Source of the DNA: Bradyrhizobium sp. BTAi1 | Lineage (GTDB): Bacteria > Pseudomonadota > Alphaproteobacteria > Rhizobiales > Xanthobacteraceae | Assembly (NCBI RefSeq): GCF_000015165.1 | Contig: NC_009485.1 | Coordinates: forward strand, 2,210,001 to 2,274,000 | Length of the DNA: 64,000 bases | Reading direction: 5' to 3' | In this document: in pieces, positions 51,875-61,718 of the stretch | Layout of the letters: the number at the start of each line of letters is the position of its first letter | How positions within the stretch are numbered: position 1 is the stretch's first letter | Notes under the pieces: model-generated | What the model was told of the DNA's origin: nothing | The model's database searches: none | What the model saw: only the letters and a program-made list of their open reading frames with translations | Made by a program: the position numbers and the translations under genes

Positions 51875-52915
51875 TCAGGCGAGCTCCTCGCGGACCCGCG
51901 TTGCCGCCGCACACATCGCCTGCAATTTGCCGAAGGCGGTCGCGCGCGGCAAATACTTCATGCCGCAATCCGGCGCGACGACGAGATGCTCCGGTGCCAC
52001 GATGTTGAGACCGCTGCGGATGCGGGCGGCGATCACGGCGACCGGTTCGACCTCGGGATCGCCAAGATCGAGCACGCCGAGCACGATGGTCTTGGCCGAA
52101 AGATCCTTGAGAACGCCGAGATCGAGCCGCGGCTGCGCCGCCTCGATCGCGATCTGCTCCGCGCAGCAATCAGCGAGTTCGGACAGGAACGGGTATCCGG
52201 TCGGTTTGCTGGAGCCGGGCACGATGGCCGCATAGCCGAAGCAGACGTGAACGATGGTCGGAACCGTAATATGATCGAGCGCCCGGTCGATGGCTTTCAC
52301 CGCAAAACGCCGCGCAGCCTGGGGATTGTTGCGCACCCAGGGTTCGTCGAGCTGGATGACGTCGGCGCCCGCCCTTTGCAGATCGCGCGCTTCGGCATTG
52401 ACGACCTCGGCGAAGGCCATCGCGAGCGCCTCGTCGTCCCGGTAGAAATCATCCTGCGCCTGCTGGGCCAAGGTGAACGGCCCGGGCAAGGTGATCTTGG
52501 CGGCGCGGCTTGTGTTGCGGCGGAGGAACTCCATGTCGCGCAGCTCGATCGGATACTTTCGTCTGATCGGCCCGACTACGCGCGGCACAGGCGTCTTGAG
52601 TCCCGAAGGCGAGACGATGATGGCCGGATTGTCGGCATCGATGCCGTCGAGCGCGGTGGCGAAACGGTTCGAGTAGCTCTCGCGCCGGATTTCGCCGTCC
52701 GACACGATGTCGATCCCGGCTTGCTCCATGTCATGGATCGCGACGATCGTCGCATCGTCCTGAGCGTCGTCGAGCAGCGGCCGCTGGATCCGCCACATGC
52801 CCTGCATGCGAATGCGGGGAACCGACTTTGCGAGCATGGCGCGATCGACCAGCCAGTCCGGCTGCGGGTAGCTTCCGACCACGGTGGTCGGCAGAAGATG
52901 TCGAGGCATGGTCAC
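51875..52915 (-). CDS. Core MetE-like (cobalamin-independent methionine synthase C-terminal domain) protein
   Basis: A 346-residue single-barrel protein of the MetE C-terminal family. HVCFGY and APDCGMKYLP supply the His-x-Cys and later Cys zinc ligands, and IQLDEPWVRNNP is typical of the family. It lacks the N-terminal folate-binding half of full MetE. Core MetE proteins can take methyl groups from donors other than methyltetrahydrofolate. It lies near the vanillate demethylase genes but on the other strand, so a link to methyl-group handling is only a possibility. Divergent from ackA. Confidence 0.85.
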   Translation of the reverse strand: MTMPRHLLPTTVVGSYPQPDWLVDRAMLAKSVPRIRMQGMWRIQRPLLDDAQDDATIVAIHDMEQAGIDIVSDGEIRRESYSNRFATALDGIDADNPAIIVSPSGLKTPVPRVVGPIRRKYPIELRDMEFLRRNTSRAAKITLPGPFTLAQQAQDDFYRDDEALAMAFAEVVNAEARDLQRAGADVIQLDEPWVRNNPQAARRFAVKAIDRALDHITVPTIVHVCFGYAAIVPGSSKPTGYPFLSELADCCAEQIAIEAAQPRLDLGVLKDLSAKTIVLGVLDLGDPEVEPVAVIAARIRSGLNIVAPEHLVVAPDCGMKYLPRATAFGKLQAMCAAATRVREELA

Positions 52916-53084
52916 CGCGCTGGTCCTCTCCGCGATCCGGCTCGCTTGGGCAGAATGTCAGCATACGATATTATCGGCCTGGCGATACAACCTGGCGTTT
53001 TATTTGTTTTTGGACCGTCATGAAAACGGGTCGTATTTTCCGCAGTTTGCACGATGGCGCGCGGCCAAGACGAGGACCAGCAGC

Positions 53085-54278
53085 ATGACGATGCGCCACA
53101 TCCTGACCCTCAACGCCGGCTCGTCGTCGATCAAGTTTGCACTGTTCGAGGACGCGGCCGGCCCGGTCGAAATCCTGCGGGGCCAAGTCGAAGGGCTCGG
53201 TACCGCGACGCCGCATCTCGAAGCCCGTTCGAGCAGCCGCATCTTGGCTGATGAGCGGCTCGATCCGGAAAGGGCGACCGATCATGAAGCGGCTCTCACC
53301 GTGGTCATCGATGTTCTGCAGCGCGCTGCCGGTCGCGCGACCGTCGATGCGATTGGCCACCGCATCGTCCATGGCGGGCTCGCCTTCACACGGCCCATCG
53401 TCGTCGCCGATGAGGACCTGACGCGTCTCGAGGCGCTCAATCCCCTGGCGCCGCTGCATCAGCCCCACAATCTCTCCGGCGTTCGCGCGGCGCACCGGGC
53501 TTTCCCCGGCGCGCTGCAGGTGGCTTGCTTCGACACCGCCTTCCACCGCTCCCATCCCTGGGTCAATGATACCTACGCCTTGCCGCGCGAGCTCTATGAG
53601 CAGGGCGTCCGGCGCTACGGCTTCCACGGTCTGTCCTATGAGTACGTGATCTCGCGATTGCAGGAGATTGCACCGCAGGCCGAGAAGGGGCGCGTCGTCG
53701 TCATGCATCTCGGCAACGGCGCGTCGATGTGTGCGATTCGCGACGGGCGGAGCATCGGCTCGTCGATGGGCTTCACCGCGCTCGACGGATTGCCGATGGG
53801 TACGCGCTGCGGGCAGTTGGACCCTGGCGTCGTTCTCTACCTGCTGCAGGAGAAGCGGATGACCGCCGCGGCGGTCACCGATCTCCTCTACAATCATTCG
53901 GGTCTCAAGGGCCTGTCGGGACTGTCGCAGGACATGCGTGAGCTGGAAGCGGCGGATACGCCGGAGGCCCGGCAGGCCGTCGATTATTTCGTCGACCGGA
54001 TCAGGCGCGAGCTCGGCGCCATGGCGGCGGTCCTCTCCGGCGTGGACGCGATCGTGTTCTGCGGCGGTATCGGCGAGCACGCCTGGCGCGTTCGGGAGCG
54101 CGTCTGCCGAGACTTCGAATGGCTTGGCATCGCGCTCGACGCGCGCCGGAACCGCGCGAGCGCAACCGTGATCTCGTCGGAGGGCTCGGACATCAGCGTG
54201 TTCGTCATCAACACCAACGAGGAGCTGATGATCGCGCGGCACACTGCGCAGCTGCTTGCAGCAGGAGGGAAGACCTGA
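53085..54278 (+). CDS. ackA: Acetate kinase
   Basis: A 397-residue acetate kinase (acetate + ATP = acetyl phosphate + ADP). N-terminal LTLNAGSSSIKFALF, HRIVHGG, RYGFHGLSYEYV, and the adenosine-binding FCGGIGEHAWRVRE with VINTNEELMIARH are all present. No phosphotransacetylase or phosphoketolase gene is adjacent in the window. The ATG at 53085 is used and places the phosphate-binding motif correctly; upstream frame extension is not coding. Confidence 0.94.
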   Translation: MTMRHILTLNAGSSSIKFALFEDAAGPVEILRGQVEGLGTATPHLEARSSSRILADERLDPERATDHEAALTVVIDVLQRAAGRATVDAIGHRIVHGGLAFTRPIVVADEDLTRLEALNPLAPLHQPHNLSGVRAAHRAFPGALQVACFDTAFHRSHPWVNDTYALPRELYEQGVRRYGFHGLSYEYVISRLQEIAPQAEKGRVVVMHLGNGASMCAIRDGRSIGSSMGFTALDGLPMGTRCGQLDPGVVLYLLQEKRMTAAAVTDLLYNHSGLKGLSGLSQDMRELEAADTPEARQAVDYFVDRIRRELGAMAAVLSGVDAIVFCGGIGEHAWRVRERVCRDFEWLGIALDARRNRASATVISSEGSDISVFVINTNEELMIARHTAQLLAAGGKT

Positions 54279-54372
54279 TCCAGCCGGCCAGCCCTGTCGA
54301 TTTGCCGCTTGCATGTCCCGGTTTTTTGGTATCTCCAGGATGAAACAACAAGAGAGCCTGGGCGGGGAAACG

Positions 54373-55998
54373 ATGGAAGGCAGCGTGGCGTTACGGGGGG
54401 CGGACCTGGAGTTCGACTACATCGTGGTCGGGGCCGGCTCGGCTGGCTGCGTGCTCGCCAACCGCCTCAGCAAGGACGGCAAGCATACCGTGCTGCTGCT
54501 CGAGGCGGGCCCGAAGGACACCAATATCTGGATCCACGTCCCGCTCGGCTACGGCAAGCTGTTCAAGGACAAGACTGTCAACTGGATGTACCAGACCGAG
54601 CCGGAGCCCGGGCTCGGCGGCCGTTCCGTGTTTCAGCCGCGCGGCAAGGTGCTCGGCGGCTCCAGCTCGATCAATGGTCTGCTCTATGTCCGCGGCCAGC
54701 ACGAGGACTATGACCGCTGGCGGCAACGCGGCAATGTCGGCTGGGGCTATGACGACGTTCTGCCTTATTTCAAGCGGGCGGAAAATCAGTCGCGCGGCGC
54801 CGATGATTACCATGGGGTCGGTGGCCCGCTCCCGGTGTCCGACTGGAGGCACGAGGATCCGCTCTCGGAGGCGTTCGTCAAGGCAGCTGGCGAGACCGGT
54901 CTACCGTTCAATGCCGATTTCAACGGTGCAAGCCAGGAAGGCGCCGGCTTCTTCCAGACGACGACACGGCATGGGCGGCGCGCCAGCAGCGCGGTATCCT
55001 ATCTGCGGCCGGCGCTCGGTCGCAGCAATCTTCACGTGGAGACCGACGCGCTGGCCCAGCGTATCCTGTTCGACGGCCGCCGCGCGTCCGGCGTCACGTT
55101 CAGCCAGCGCGGCCGGCTGCGGACGGCCCGTGCCCGCAGAGAAATTCTCGTATCGAGCGGCGCCTATAATTCGCCCCAACTGCTGCAGCTGTCCGGCGTC
55201 GGTCCGGCCGATCTCTTGAAGCAGCATGGCATCGACGTCGTGCTCGATGCGCCAGGCGTCGGCAGCGACCTGCAGGATCATCTGCAGGTGCGCATCGTGA
55301 TGCGGTGCAGCCAGCGCATCACGCTCAATGATATTGTCAACAATCCGGTGCGCAAGCTGCTCGCCGGCGCCCGCTATGCCGCCTTCCGCAAGGGACCGCT
55401 GACGATCGCGGCCGGCACCGCGGGCGCCTTCTTCAAGACCGATCCGAGGCTGGCGAGCCCGGACATCCAGATCCATTTCATCCCGTTCTCGACGGACAAG
55501 ATGGGCGAAAAGCTGCACGCCTTTTCCGGCTTCACGGCTTCGGTCTGCCAGTTGCGGCCGGAAAGCCGCGGCTCGCTGCGGATCAGGAGCGCCGACCCGG
55601 CGGCAGCCCCGGAAATCCGCATCAATTATCTCGCCAGCGAGACCGACCGGCGCGCCAATATCGACGGCATCCGGATCCTGCGAAAAATCCTGGCGGCGCC
55701 GGCCCTGAAGCCGTATGTCTCGGATGAAGCCTATCCGGGGTCCAAGATCGTGAGCGACGACGATATCCTGGCCTATTGTCGGCAGACCGGCAGCACGATC
55801 TATCATCCAACCTCGACCTGCCGGATGGGGACGGATGACTTGGCGGTGGTCGATCAGCGTCTGCGGGTGCGTGGCATCGATGGTCTGCGCGTCGTCGACG
55901 CCTCGATCATGCCGGATCTGGTTTCGGGCAACACCAATGCGCCGGTCATCATGATCGCGGAAAAAGCCTCCGACATGATCTTGCAGGACGCGCGCTGA
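54373..55998 (+). CDS. GMC-family FAD oxidoreductase (choline-dehydrogenase-like)
   Basis: A 541-residue flavoprotein. FAD motif VVGAGSAGCVLANRL at about 20, GMC signature 1 in FQPRGKVLGGSSSINGLLYVRG, signature 2 in SSGAYNSPQLLQLSGVG, and the active-site region HPTSTCRMG near 480 are present. It oxidises an alcohol; choline, an aryl or an aliphatic alcohol cannot be told apart. The ATG at 54373 follows GGGGAAA. An alternative ATG at 54340 adds 11 residues. Confidence 0.9.
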   Translation: MEGSVALRGADLEFDYIVVGAGSAGCVLANRLSKDGKHTVLLLEAGPKDTNIWIHVPLGYGKLFKDKTVNWMYQTEPEPGLGGRSVFQPRGKVLGGSSSINGLLYVRGQHEDYDRWRQRGNVGWGYDDVLPYFKRAENQSRGADDYHGVGGPLPVSDWRHEDPLSEAFVKAAGETGLPFNADFNGASQEGAGFFQTTTRHGRRASSAVSYLRPALGRSNLHVETDALAQRILFDGRRASGVTFSQRGRLRTARARREILVSSGAYNSPQLLQLSGVGPADLLKQHGIDVVLDAPGVGSDLQDHLQVRIVMRCSQRITLNDIVNNPVRKLLAGARYAAFRKGPLTIAAGTAGAFFKTDPRLASPDIQIHFIPFSTDKMGEKLHAFSGFTASVCQLRPESRGSLRIRSADPAAAPEIRINYLASETDRRANIDGIRILRKILAAPALKPYVSDEAYPGSKIVSDDDILAYCRQTGSTIYHPTSTCRMGTDDLAVVDQRLRVRGIDGLRVVDASIMPDLVSGNTNAPVIMIAEKASDMILQDAR

Positions 55999-56013
55999 CG
56001 CAGGAATGAATTC

Positions 56014-56991
56014 GTGACACGTTTCCGGATCGGCACCCGCAAGAGCACGATGGCGTTGGCGCAGACGGAGGAAATCGCACGCCGTCTGCAGGCGGCAATT
56101 CCCTCGCTCGACATCGAGATCGTCAAATTCGAGACGACAGGAGATTCCGACCAGACCAGCAAGCTCTTGACCCATGGCGGCAAGGGCGGGGCATTCGTGG
56201 CCGAAATTCGCCGTGCGATGCTGGACGGCAGACTGCATGCGGCGATGCATTCGTTGAAGGACATGCCGGGCAATGAAGAGACCCCGGGCCTGGTCATCGC
56301 GGCGCTGCTCTCGCGTGATCCGCCAGGCGACGTGCTGGTCTTGCGGCGCGGGCTGTCGTTGGACGAATTCCGCAAGGATGGCGGCCGTGGCTTCAAGATC
56401 GGCACAAATGCGGTTCGCCGCGCCGCCTATGCGCGGCGGCTGTTCCCGCAGGCCGAGCTCATCCATTTCCGCGGCGCGGCCGATACCCGTATCCGCAAGC
56501 TCGACAATGGCGAGCTGCAGCGGCTTCCCGATGGCGGGGCGGTCGGACCGGCGGATGCTCTGATCATGGCGCGGTCCGGCCTGGAGCGTGTCGGTCTCTC
56601 CGACCGCGCCTCGTTCGACTTCGCGGCCGCCGATATGCTGCCAGCGGTTGGGCAGGGCATCGTCGCGGTCGAGTGCCCGTCCCTGGATTGGGAGACGCGG
56701 CGCATCCTCGCGACGATCGACGATGGCGCAGCGCGAAGCTGCGCCGACGCGGAGCGCGAGGTGCTGTGGGTGCTCAATGGGCACTGCAATTCGCCGATCG
56801 CGGGCTTCGCGACCATCGACGGGGACCAGATGACCTTGACCGCCTCAGTGCTCGACGAGGATGGCGGCCGCTTCATCGAAGCCCAGCGCGCCGGTCCCGC
56901 TGATCGCCCCCGCGAGCTTGGCCGCACGGTCGGGCTCGAACTGCTTGCCAACGGCGCGGCCGAGCTGATCGAGCGCAGCCGGCCGCGTTAG
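56014..56991 (+). CDS. Divergent hydroxymethylbilane synthase (HemC-like)
   Basis: A 325-residue porphobilinogen-deaminase homologue, GTG start behind AGGA. The catalytic-aspartate stretch HSLKDMP, the paired arginines (GTNAVRRAAY) and the dipyrromethane cysteine (NGHCNSPIAG) are kept. Several family-invariant motifs are altered: GTSSLRR became GTNAVRR, RGNVxTR became RGAADTR, and GGKGLFVKE became GGKGGAFVAE. An insertion of about 11 residues follows LDNGE. It is probably an active but divergent paralogue. It faces the hemE gene (4 bp between stops). Confidence 0.85.
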   Translation: MTRFRIGTRKSTMALAQTEEIARRLQAAIPSLDIEIVKFETTGDSDQTSKLLTHGGKGGAFVAEIRRAMLDGRLHAAMHSLKDMPGNEETPGLVIAALLSRDPPGDVLVLRRGLSLDEFRKDGGRGFKIGTNAVRRAAYARRLFPQAELIHFRGAADTRIRKLDNGELQRLPDGGAVGPADALIMARSGLERVGLSDRASFDFAAADMLPAVGQGIVAVECPSLDWETRRILATIDDGAARSCADAEREVLWVLNGHCNSPIAGFATIDGDQMTLTASVLDEDGGRFIEAQRAGPADRPRELGRTVGLELLANGAAELIERSRPR

Positions 56992-56995
56992 TGCG

Positions 56996-58042
56996 TCACC
57001 CCTTGTAAGCGCGGACGCGCTTGAGCATTTGCTCGACATGGGCGATCGGTGTCTCCGGCAGGATGCCGTGGCCGAGATTGAAGATGTGGCGGCCGCCCGC
57101 ATAGCTCGCCAGCACATCGTCGACCGCCTGGTCGAGCGCCGCGCCGCCGGTCATCAGCGCCAGCGGATCGAGATTGCCCTGAACGGCGACCTTGCTCTGC
57201 ACCCGTTCGCGCACCAGGCTAGGCTCGGCGGTCCAGTCGATGCTGACGGCGTCGACGGCGGTCTCGGCGACATAGCCCGGCAGCAGCGCACCGGCGCCGC
57301 GCGGAAAGCCGATGATCTTGGCGTCGGGCCGCGCGTTGCGGACACCTTCGACGATGCGGCGCGTCGGTGCCGCCGACCAGCGTGCGAACTCGCGCGGTGA
57401 CAACACACCGGCCCAGGTGTCGAAGATCTGCAGCGCGTCGGCGCCGGCTTCCAGCTGCTTGAGCAAATAGGCGATCGAGCTCTCGACCAGCGCGTCGATG
57501 ATCCTGCTGAAGGCCTCGGGCTGGGCATAAGCGAGCAGCCGCGCCGGTGCCTGGTCGGGCGTGCCTTGACCTGCAACCATGTAGGTGGCCACTGTCCAGG
57601 GCGCGCCACAGAAGCCGATCAGCGCGGTGCTCTTGGGGAGCTCTGCACGGACGCGGCGCAGCGCCTCGAACACGGCGTCGAGCTTCGTCAGGTCCGCATG
57701 TCCTGCGAGCGTGGCGATCTTCTCGGGCGTATCGAGCGGATCAAGCCGCGGCCCTTCTCCGACCTCGAAGCGCACGCTGCGGCCGAGCGCGTGCGGGATC
57801 ACCAGAATATCGGAGAAGATGATTGCGGCGTCGAAGCCGAACCGCCGGATCGGCTGCAACGTGACCTCGGCCGCCATCTCGGGGTTGAAGCAGAGATCGA
57901 GGAAGCCGCCGGCCTTCGCGCGCACTTCGCGATATTCGGGCAAATAGCGGCCCGCCTGTCGCATCATCCAGACCGGAGGCGCGCTTTGCCGCTGACCGGC
58001 CAGCACATCGATGAAAGGCTTGTTCACGGCAGTCTCACTCAC
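56996..58042 (-). CDS. hemE: Uroporphyrinogen decarboxylase
   Basis: A 348-residue HemE that decarboxylates uroporphyrinogen III to coproporphyrinogen III. The hallmark [17 protein letters not shown] is at about 26-42, [12 protein letters not shown] follows, and [13 protein letters not shown] precedes the C-terminal [15 protein letters not shown] at 58042 preceded by GGAG is used; the frame is open upstream but that sequence is not family-like. Confidence 0.93.
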   Translation of the reverse strand: MSETAVNKPFIDVLAGQRQSAPPVWMMRQAGRYLPEYREVRAKAGGFLDLCFNPEMAAEVTLQPIRRFGFDAAIIFSDILVIPHALGRSVRFEVGEGPRLDPLDTPEKIATLAGHADLTKLDAVFEALRRVRAELPKSTALIGFCGAPWTVATYMVAGQGTPDQAPARLLAYAQPEAFSRIIDALVESSIAYLLKQLEAGADALQIFDTWAGVLSPREFARWSAAPTRRIVEGVRNARPDAKIIGFPRGAGALLPGYVAETAVDAVSIDWTAEPSLVRERVQSKVAVQGNLDPLALMTGGAALDQAVDDVLASYAGGRHIFNLGHGILPETPIAHVEQMLKRVRAYKG

Positions 58043-58254
58043 GCTGGGGCTCCGCAACCTCGGGAACGGTATACCTTCCGTGATACATGGCCACGCGGTT
58101 CCGGCCAAGCTCCTATCGGTCGCAACTCGGCGGTTGGCGAGGATTCTGGTTGCCGCACGGCAGGACCTCCCCGATCTCGGCTACGGAGGGCGGTCCCGGC
58201 TGTCGGGGAACACCGCCGATCTCGCTGCGTTGTCCCCGGACAGGGAGACAGATC

Positions 58255-58503
58255 ATGGCCGAGAAATTCAATCCCGCACCGCCGGACAAGCATGCGGTTG
58301 ATCCGCGCGAAGCCGCCCGTCTCGATCGTGAGACCAAGACGCCGCTCGACAAGGGGCTGATGGACACGTTTCCGGCGTCCGACCCGGTGAGCCTGCAACA
58401 GCCTTCGACCACGCGCGTGAAGGGGAACGACACAGACTTGCGCGGTCATGAGCGAGATGCGCCGTCGCTGTGGGAAAAGGTGCGTTCGGTCTTCGCTCGC
58501 TGA
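58255..58503 (+). CDS. Small hypothetical protein, 82 aa
   Basis: The ATG follows GGGAGA with a good spacer. The protein is soluble and charged: KFNPAPPDKHAVDPREAARLD, then GLMDTFPASDPVSLQQPSTT, and DAPSLWEKVRSVFAR at the end. The motif DTFPASDPVS is familiar from small proteins of alphaproteobacteria without known function. Confidence 0.72.
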   Translation: MAEKFNPAPPDKHAVDPREAARLDRETKTPLDKGLMDTFPASDPVSLQQPSTTRVKGNDTDLRGHERDAPSLWEKVRSVFAR

Positions 58504-58668
58504 ACTAACAGAAGCGGTCATCCCCGGTGTGTTCGTTGTATGATCCCGTAGTTGTACGGTAGATGCCGTAGTCTTACGGGGCGCTGCAGACGTCGGCGGA
58601 CCAGCCTCATTTCAGAGTTAAATAAGATGTTCCATGGGACTCTCTCCTGGTCCGGAGAGTCCCGCGGA

Positions 58669-60579
58669 ATGGACGTTGTTGCGACCAGAGTTGATCCCAG
58701 CCGCTTGCCGATGTGGGCTGCTGGCATCCTTGCGTTTGTGTGCGGGGCGATCCTCGCATTCAGCGGCTGGAGCGAATGGGAGTGGCGCAACAACGAACTG
58801 CGTAACGCGGAAGTCGAGCTCGGCAATCTGACCCGGTCGCTGACGCAGCATGTGGAGGACACGTTCGAGCTGGCGGATTCGCTGATCAGGGGCGTGGTCA
58901 CCGCTCTGGAGAGAGATGACGGCAAGCCTGGCGGTATCGAACGGCTTCAGGCGTTCCTGACGGCGAGAAAAGCCAATCTCGGACGGGTCAGGGGAATCTT
59001 CGCCTACGACCAGAGCGGAGCGTGGCTTGCGACAACCGAGGACGTCAATCTCTCCAACTACAACAATGCCGATCGCGACTATTTTGCCCGTCACAGGATC
59101 TCGGCGGACCGCTCGCTTCTGATCGGCCGCCCTGTCCGGAGCAAGTCAGGAGGGCAATGGGTCATTACTTTGTCGCGGCGCTGGAATCATGCTGACGGTC
59201 GTTTCGGCGGTGTCGTAGCGGCGACGATCGATGTCGCTTACTTCGCTCAGTTCTATCGCCAGTTCGATGTCGGGCACCGCGGCACCATCAGTCTGATGGC
59301 ACGTGATGGCACCCTTCTCGCGGATAATTCGATCCCCAATCCGCAGGAGCTTGGACGTCCCATGCTGGAAACCATTCCCTATCACCCGCTCTCGGGTGTC
59401 TTGCGCTTTCGCCTGGCGGACGACGATCTCGATCGCATCGGGACCTATCAGCATGCCCAACGTTACCCGTTCCTGGTGCTTGCAACACGGACGCAGGCCG
59501 ACGTGCTTGCGGTGTGGAGACGCGATGCGCTGATCCGGGTCGGGGTGCTGGTCTGTCTTGTTGCCCTTGTCGTCGCGATCGGCGCTTTCCTCGTCAAGCA
59601 GTTGCTGCAGCGGCAGCGTCTGGCCTCAGCCTTGGCCGCCAAGGAGGAGAACTTCCGGCTGCTTGCCGAGGGCTCCAGCGACATCGTGACTCGGATCGAG
59701 TTGGACGAATGCATCGGCTATGTGTCGCCCTCCACGATGCGCGTTCTTGGCTGGCATCCCTCGCAACTGCTCGGAAAGCGCGCGATCTCCGGCGTGAATC
59801 CGCTGGATCGTCCGCAGCTGCAGGAAATGCTCGATCAGATCAAGAAGGGCATCGTCGACGAGGCGCGCGCGACCTATCGCATGCGGCGCCGGGACAAGTC
59901 CGAGATCTGGGTCGAAGCCACGATCCGCGCCACCCGCCGGCCGGATGGGACGCTCGACGGCTTCGTTGCGGTTACCCGCGACGTGACGCAGCAGAAGGCC
60001 TTGCAGGGCCGGCTCGAGACGCTTGCGATCGAGGATGGCCTGACCGGCCTCGCCAATCGCCGCCGCTTCGACGAGCGGCTGCTGGAGGAGTGGGGCAGGG
60101 CGTATCGCGACAAGACCTCGCTCGCATTGCTGATGATCGACATCGACCATTTCAAGGCCTTCAACGACAGCTACGGCCATCCGGCGGGCGACGAGTGCCT
60201 GCACACCGTTGCCGGAATCCTTGCCGACGAGGCGCAGCGCAGCTCGGATCTCGCGGCCCGCTATGGCGGTGAGGAGTTCGCGATTCTGCTGCCGAACACC
60301 GATGCTGCGGGATGCGCCAGGCTCGGTGAGCGCATCAGGCGGGCCCTGCACGAGGCCCGCATCACGCACGACCACAATGGGCCGGGTATCGTGACGGCGA
60401 GCATCGGCGGCGCGGTGTGCCGTCCCGGCTTCGAACGCTCGGCCGGTCCTGCGTCGCTGATCGAGGCGGCGGACCGCGCCCTCTACGCCGCCAAGGATGG
60501 TGGCCGCGACCGCGTGGTCATGGCCGGGGAGATCATCGAGCTGCCGTCCGGCAAGACGCCGGCGACGGTTCCGGCGTGA
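58669..60579 (+). CDS. Membrane diguanylate cyclase (dCache-PAS-GGDEF)
   Basis: A 636-residue protein. A first membrane helix at about 14-33, a periplasmic sensor region of about 250 residues (dCache-like), and a second helix (GVLVCLVALVVAIGAFLV) are followed by one PAS domain. The C-terminal GGDEF domain has the active motif RYGGEEF and an inhibitory RSSD site five residues before it. It makes cyclic di-GMP and should be product-inhibited. The ATG at 58669 is preferred; a start at 58627 would add 14 residues. Confidence 0.9.
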   Translation: MDVVATRVDPSRLPMWAAGILAFVCGAILAFSGWSEWEWRNNELRNAEVELGNLTRSLTQHVEDTFELADSLIRGVVTALERDDGKPGGIERLQAFLTARKANLGRVRGIFAYDQSGAWLATTEDVNLSNYNNADRDYFARHRISADRSLLIGRPVRSKSGGQWVITLSRRWNHADGRFGGVVAATIDVAYFAQFYRQFDVGHRGTISLMARDGTLLADNSIPNPQELGRPMLETIPYHPLSGVLRFRLADDDLDRIGTYQHAQRYPFLVLATRTQADVLAVWRRDALIRVGVLVCLVALVVAIGAFLVKQLLQRQRLASALAAKEENFRLLAEGSSDIVTRIELDECIGYVSPSTMRVLGWHPSQLLGKRAISGVNPLDRPQLQEMLDQIKKGIVDEARATYRMRRRDKSEIWVEATIRATRRPDGTLDGFVAVTRDVTQQKALQGRLETLAIEDGLTGLANRRRFDERLLEEWGRAYRDKTSLALLMIDIDHFKAFNDSYGHPAGDECLHTVAGILADEAQRSSDLAARYGGEEFAILLPNTDAAGCARLGERIRRALHEARITHDHNGPGIVTASIGGAVCRPGFERSAGPASLIEAADRALYAAKDGGRDRVVMAGEIIELPSGKTPATVPA

Positions 60580-60592
60580 TGTCGCTTCGCCG

Positions 60593-60820
60593 TCAGTAAT
60601 GCGGCGGCCGTTCGTTGCGCGGCCCCTCGGCGTTGTCTTGCGCATCTTCGAGCCGCTCGACGAGCAGGGCGATCTGCCGCTTCAGCGCGTCGATCTCGCG
60701 CCACTGCGCCGTGATGGTCTGGTTGAGCGTCTCGATCGTGTCGTCCTGGAACGTCAGCCGCATCTCCAGACGGTCGATCCGCTCGCCGAACTCCTGGTCC
60801 GGCTGCTCGAAGCTGCTCAT
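60593..60820 (-). CDS. slyX: SlyX family protein
   Basis: A 75-residue SlyX: ERIDRLEMRLTFQDDTIETLNQTI followed by a second helix and a C-terminal PPHY, the family's typical ending. It forms a short coiled coil of unknown function. GGAGG precedes the ATG, which overlaps the trhO stop by four bases. Confidence 0.9.
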   Translation of the reverse strand: MSSFEQPDQEFGERIDRLEMRLTFQDDTIETLNQTITAQWREIDALKRQIALLVERLEDAQDNAEGPRNERPPHY

Positions 60821-61584
60821 CGCGGATCCTCCGGGACGTTCTGCTGCATCGCATGGCCCTGCTCCCGCAGGCCGTGACCGAGCATGACCCGATCGTCGAA
60901 GACGAAACAGCCGCCACGCCAAAGGCTCTCGGCTTCCGGGATCTCCTCGAGATAGCTGAGGATGCCGCCCTTCAGGTGGTAGACCTCGGAGAAGCCCCGT
61001 GCGAGCAGCAGTGCGCTGGCCTTTTCGCAGCGGATGCCGCCGGTGCAGAACATCGCGATCCGCTTATGCTTGGCTGGATCGAGCGCGCGCGCCACGAAAT
61101 CCTTGAACTGGCCGAAGCTCTGCAGCCCGGGATCGATCGCCCCGTCGAAGGTGCCGAGCGCGACCTCGAATGCATTCCTGGTGTCGAGGACGACGGTATC
61201 CGGCGCCGTGATCAGCGCGTTCCAATCGGTGGGACTGACATAGGTCCCGACCTGCCGGGTCGGATCAGCGGCGGGATCGCCCAGCGTGACGATCTCGCGC
61301 TTCAATCTCACTTTCAGGCGCTGAAAGGGCATCGCCGCAGCCGACGAGAATTTCAGCTCCAGATTGTCCAGCCGGCCGGCAAACAGCGGCCCGTGGCGGA
61401 ATTCGTCCACCAGCGCGGCGATCGCCTGGTCGGTCCCGGCCACCGTGCCGTTGATGCCCTCTGCGGCGAGCAGGATGCTGCCCTGGATGGCGCGTTCCGC
61501 GCAGAAGGCATGAAGCGGCGCGCGCAAGTCACGGAAATCCGGCAGCGCGACGAATTGATAGAAGGCAGCGACGCTCAAGGGCAT
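60817..61584 (-). CDS. trhO: tRNA uridine(34) hydroxylase TrhO (YceA family)
   Basis: A 255-residue rhodanese-family protein. The N-terminal ACP-like domain ends near 100; the rhodanese domain has active-site Cys180 in AMFCTGGIRCEKA and the family motif VLDTRNAFEVALGTF. TrhO proteins make 5-hydroxyuridine at position 34 of tRNA using O2. The gene leads the trhO-slyX unit. Confidence 0.92.
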   Translation of the reverse strand: MPLSVAAFYQFVALPDFRDLRAPLHAFCAERAIQGSILLAAEGINGTVAGTDQAIAALVDEFRHGPLFAGRLDNLELKFSSAAAMPFQRLKVRLKREIVTLGDPAADPTRQVGTYVSPTDWNALITAPDTVVLDTRNAFEVALGTFDGAIDPGLQSFGQFKDFVARALDPAKHKRIAMFCTGGIRCEKASALLLARGFSEVYHLKGGILSYLEEIPEAESLWRGGCFVFDDRVMLGHGLREQGHAMQQNVPEDPR

Positions 61585-61718
61585 GCGGCCGTTTAGCAGC
61601 AGACCTGATCATAGAAAAGCTGGTATCCCCGGCCATTGCCGAGGCCGGAAGGAATATGCCATGTAGCCGACCAGCCCCCTGGCATTCCAGCCACCACCCG
61701 ATCACGCAGCGAGCCACG

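Noticed and set aside
54901..56784. Minus-strand open frame of 627 codons opposite the GMC oxidoreductase and HemC-like genes
   Set aside because: It spans two well-supported plus-strand genes and shows no motif of its own.
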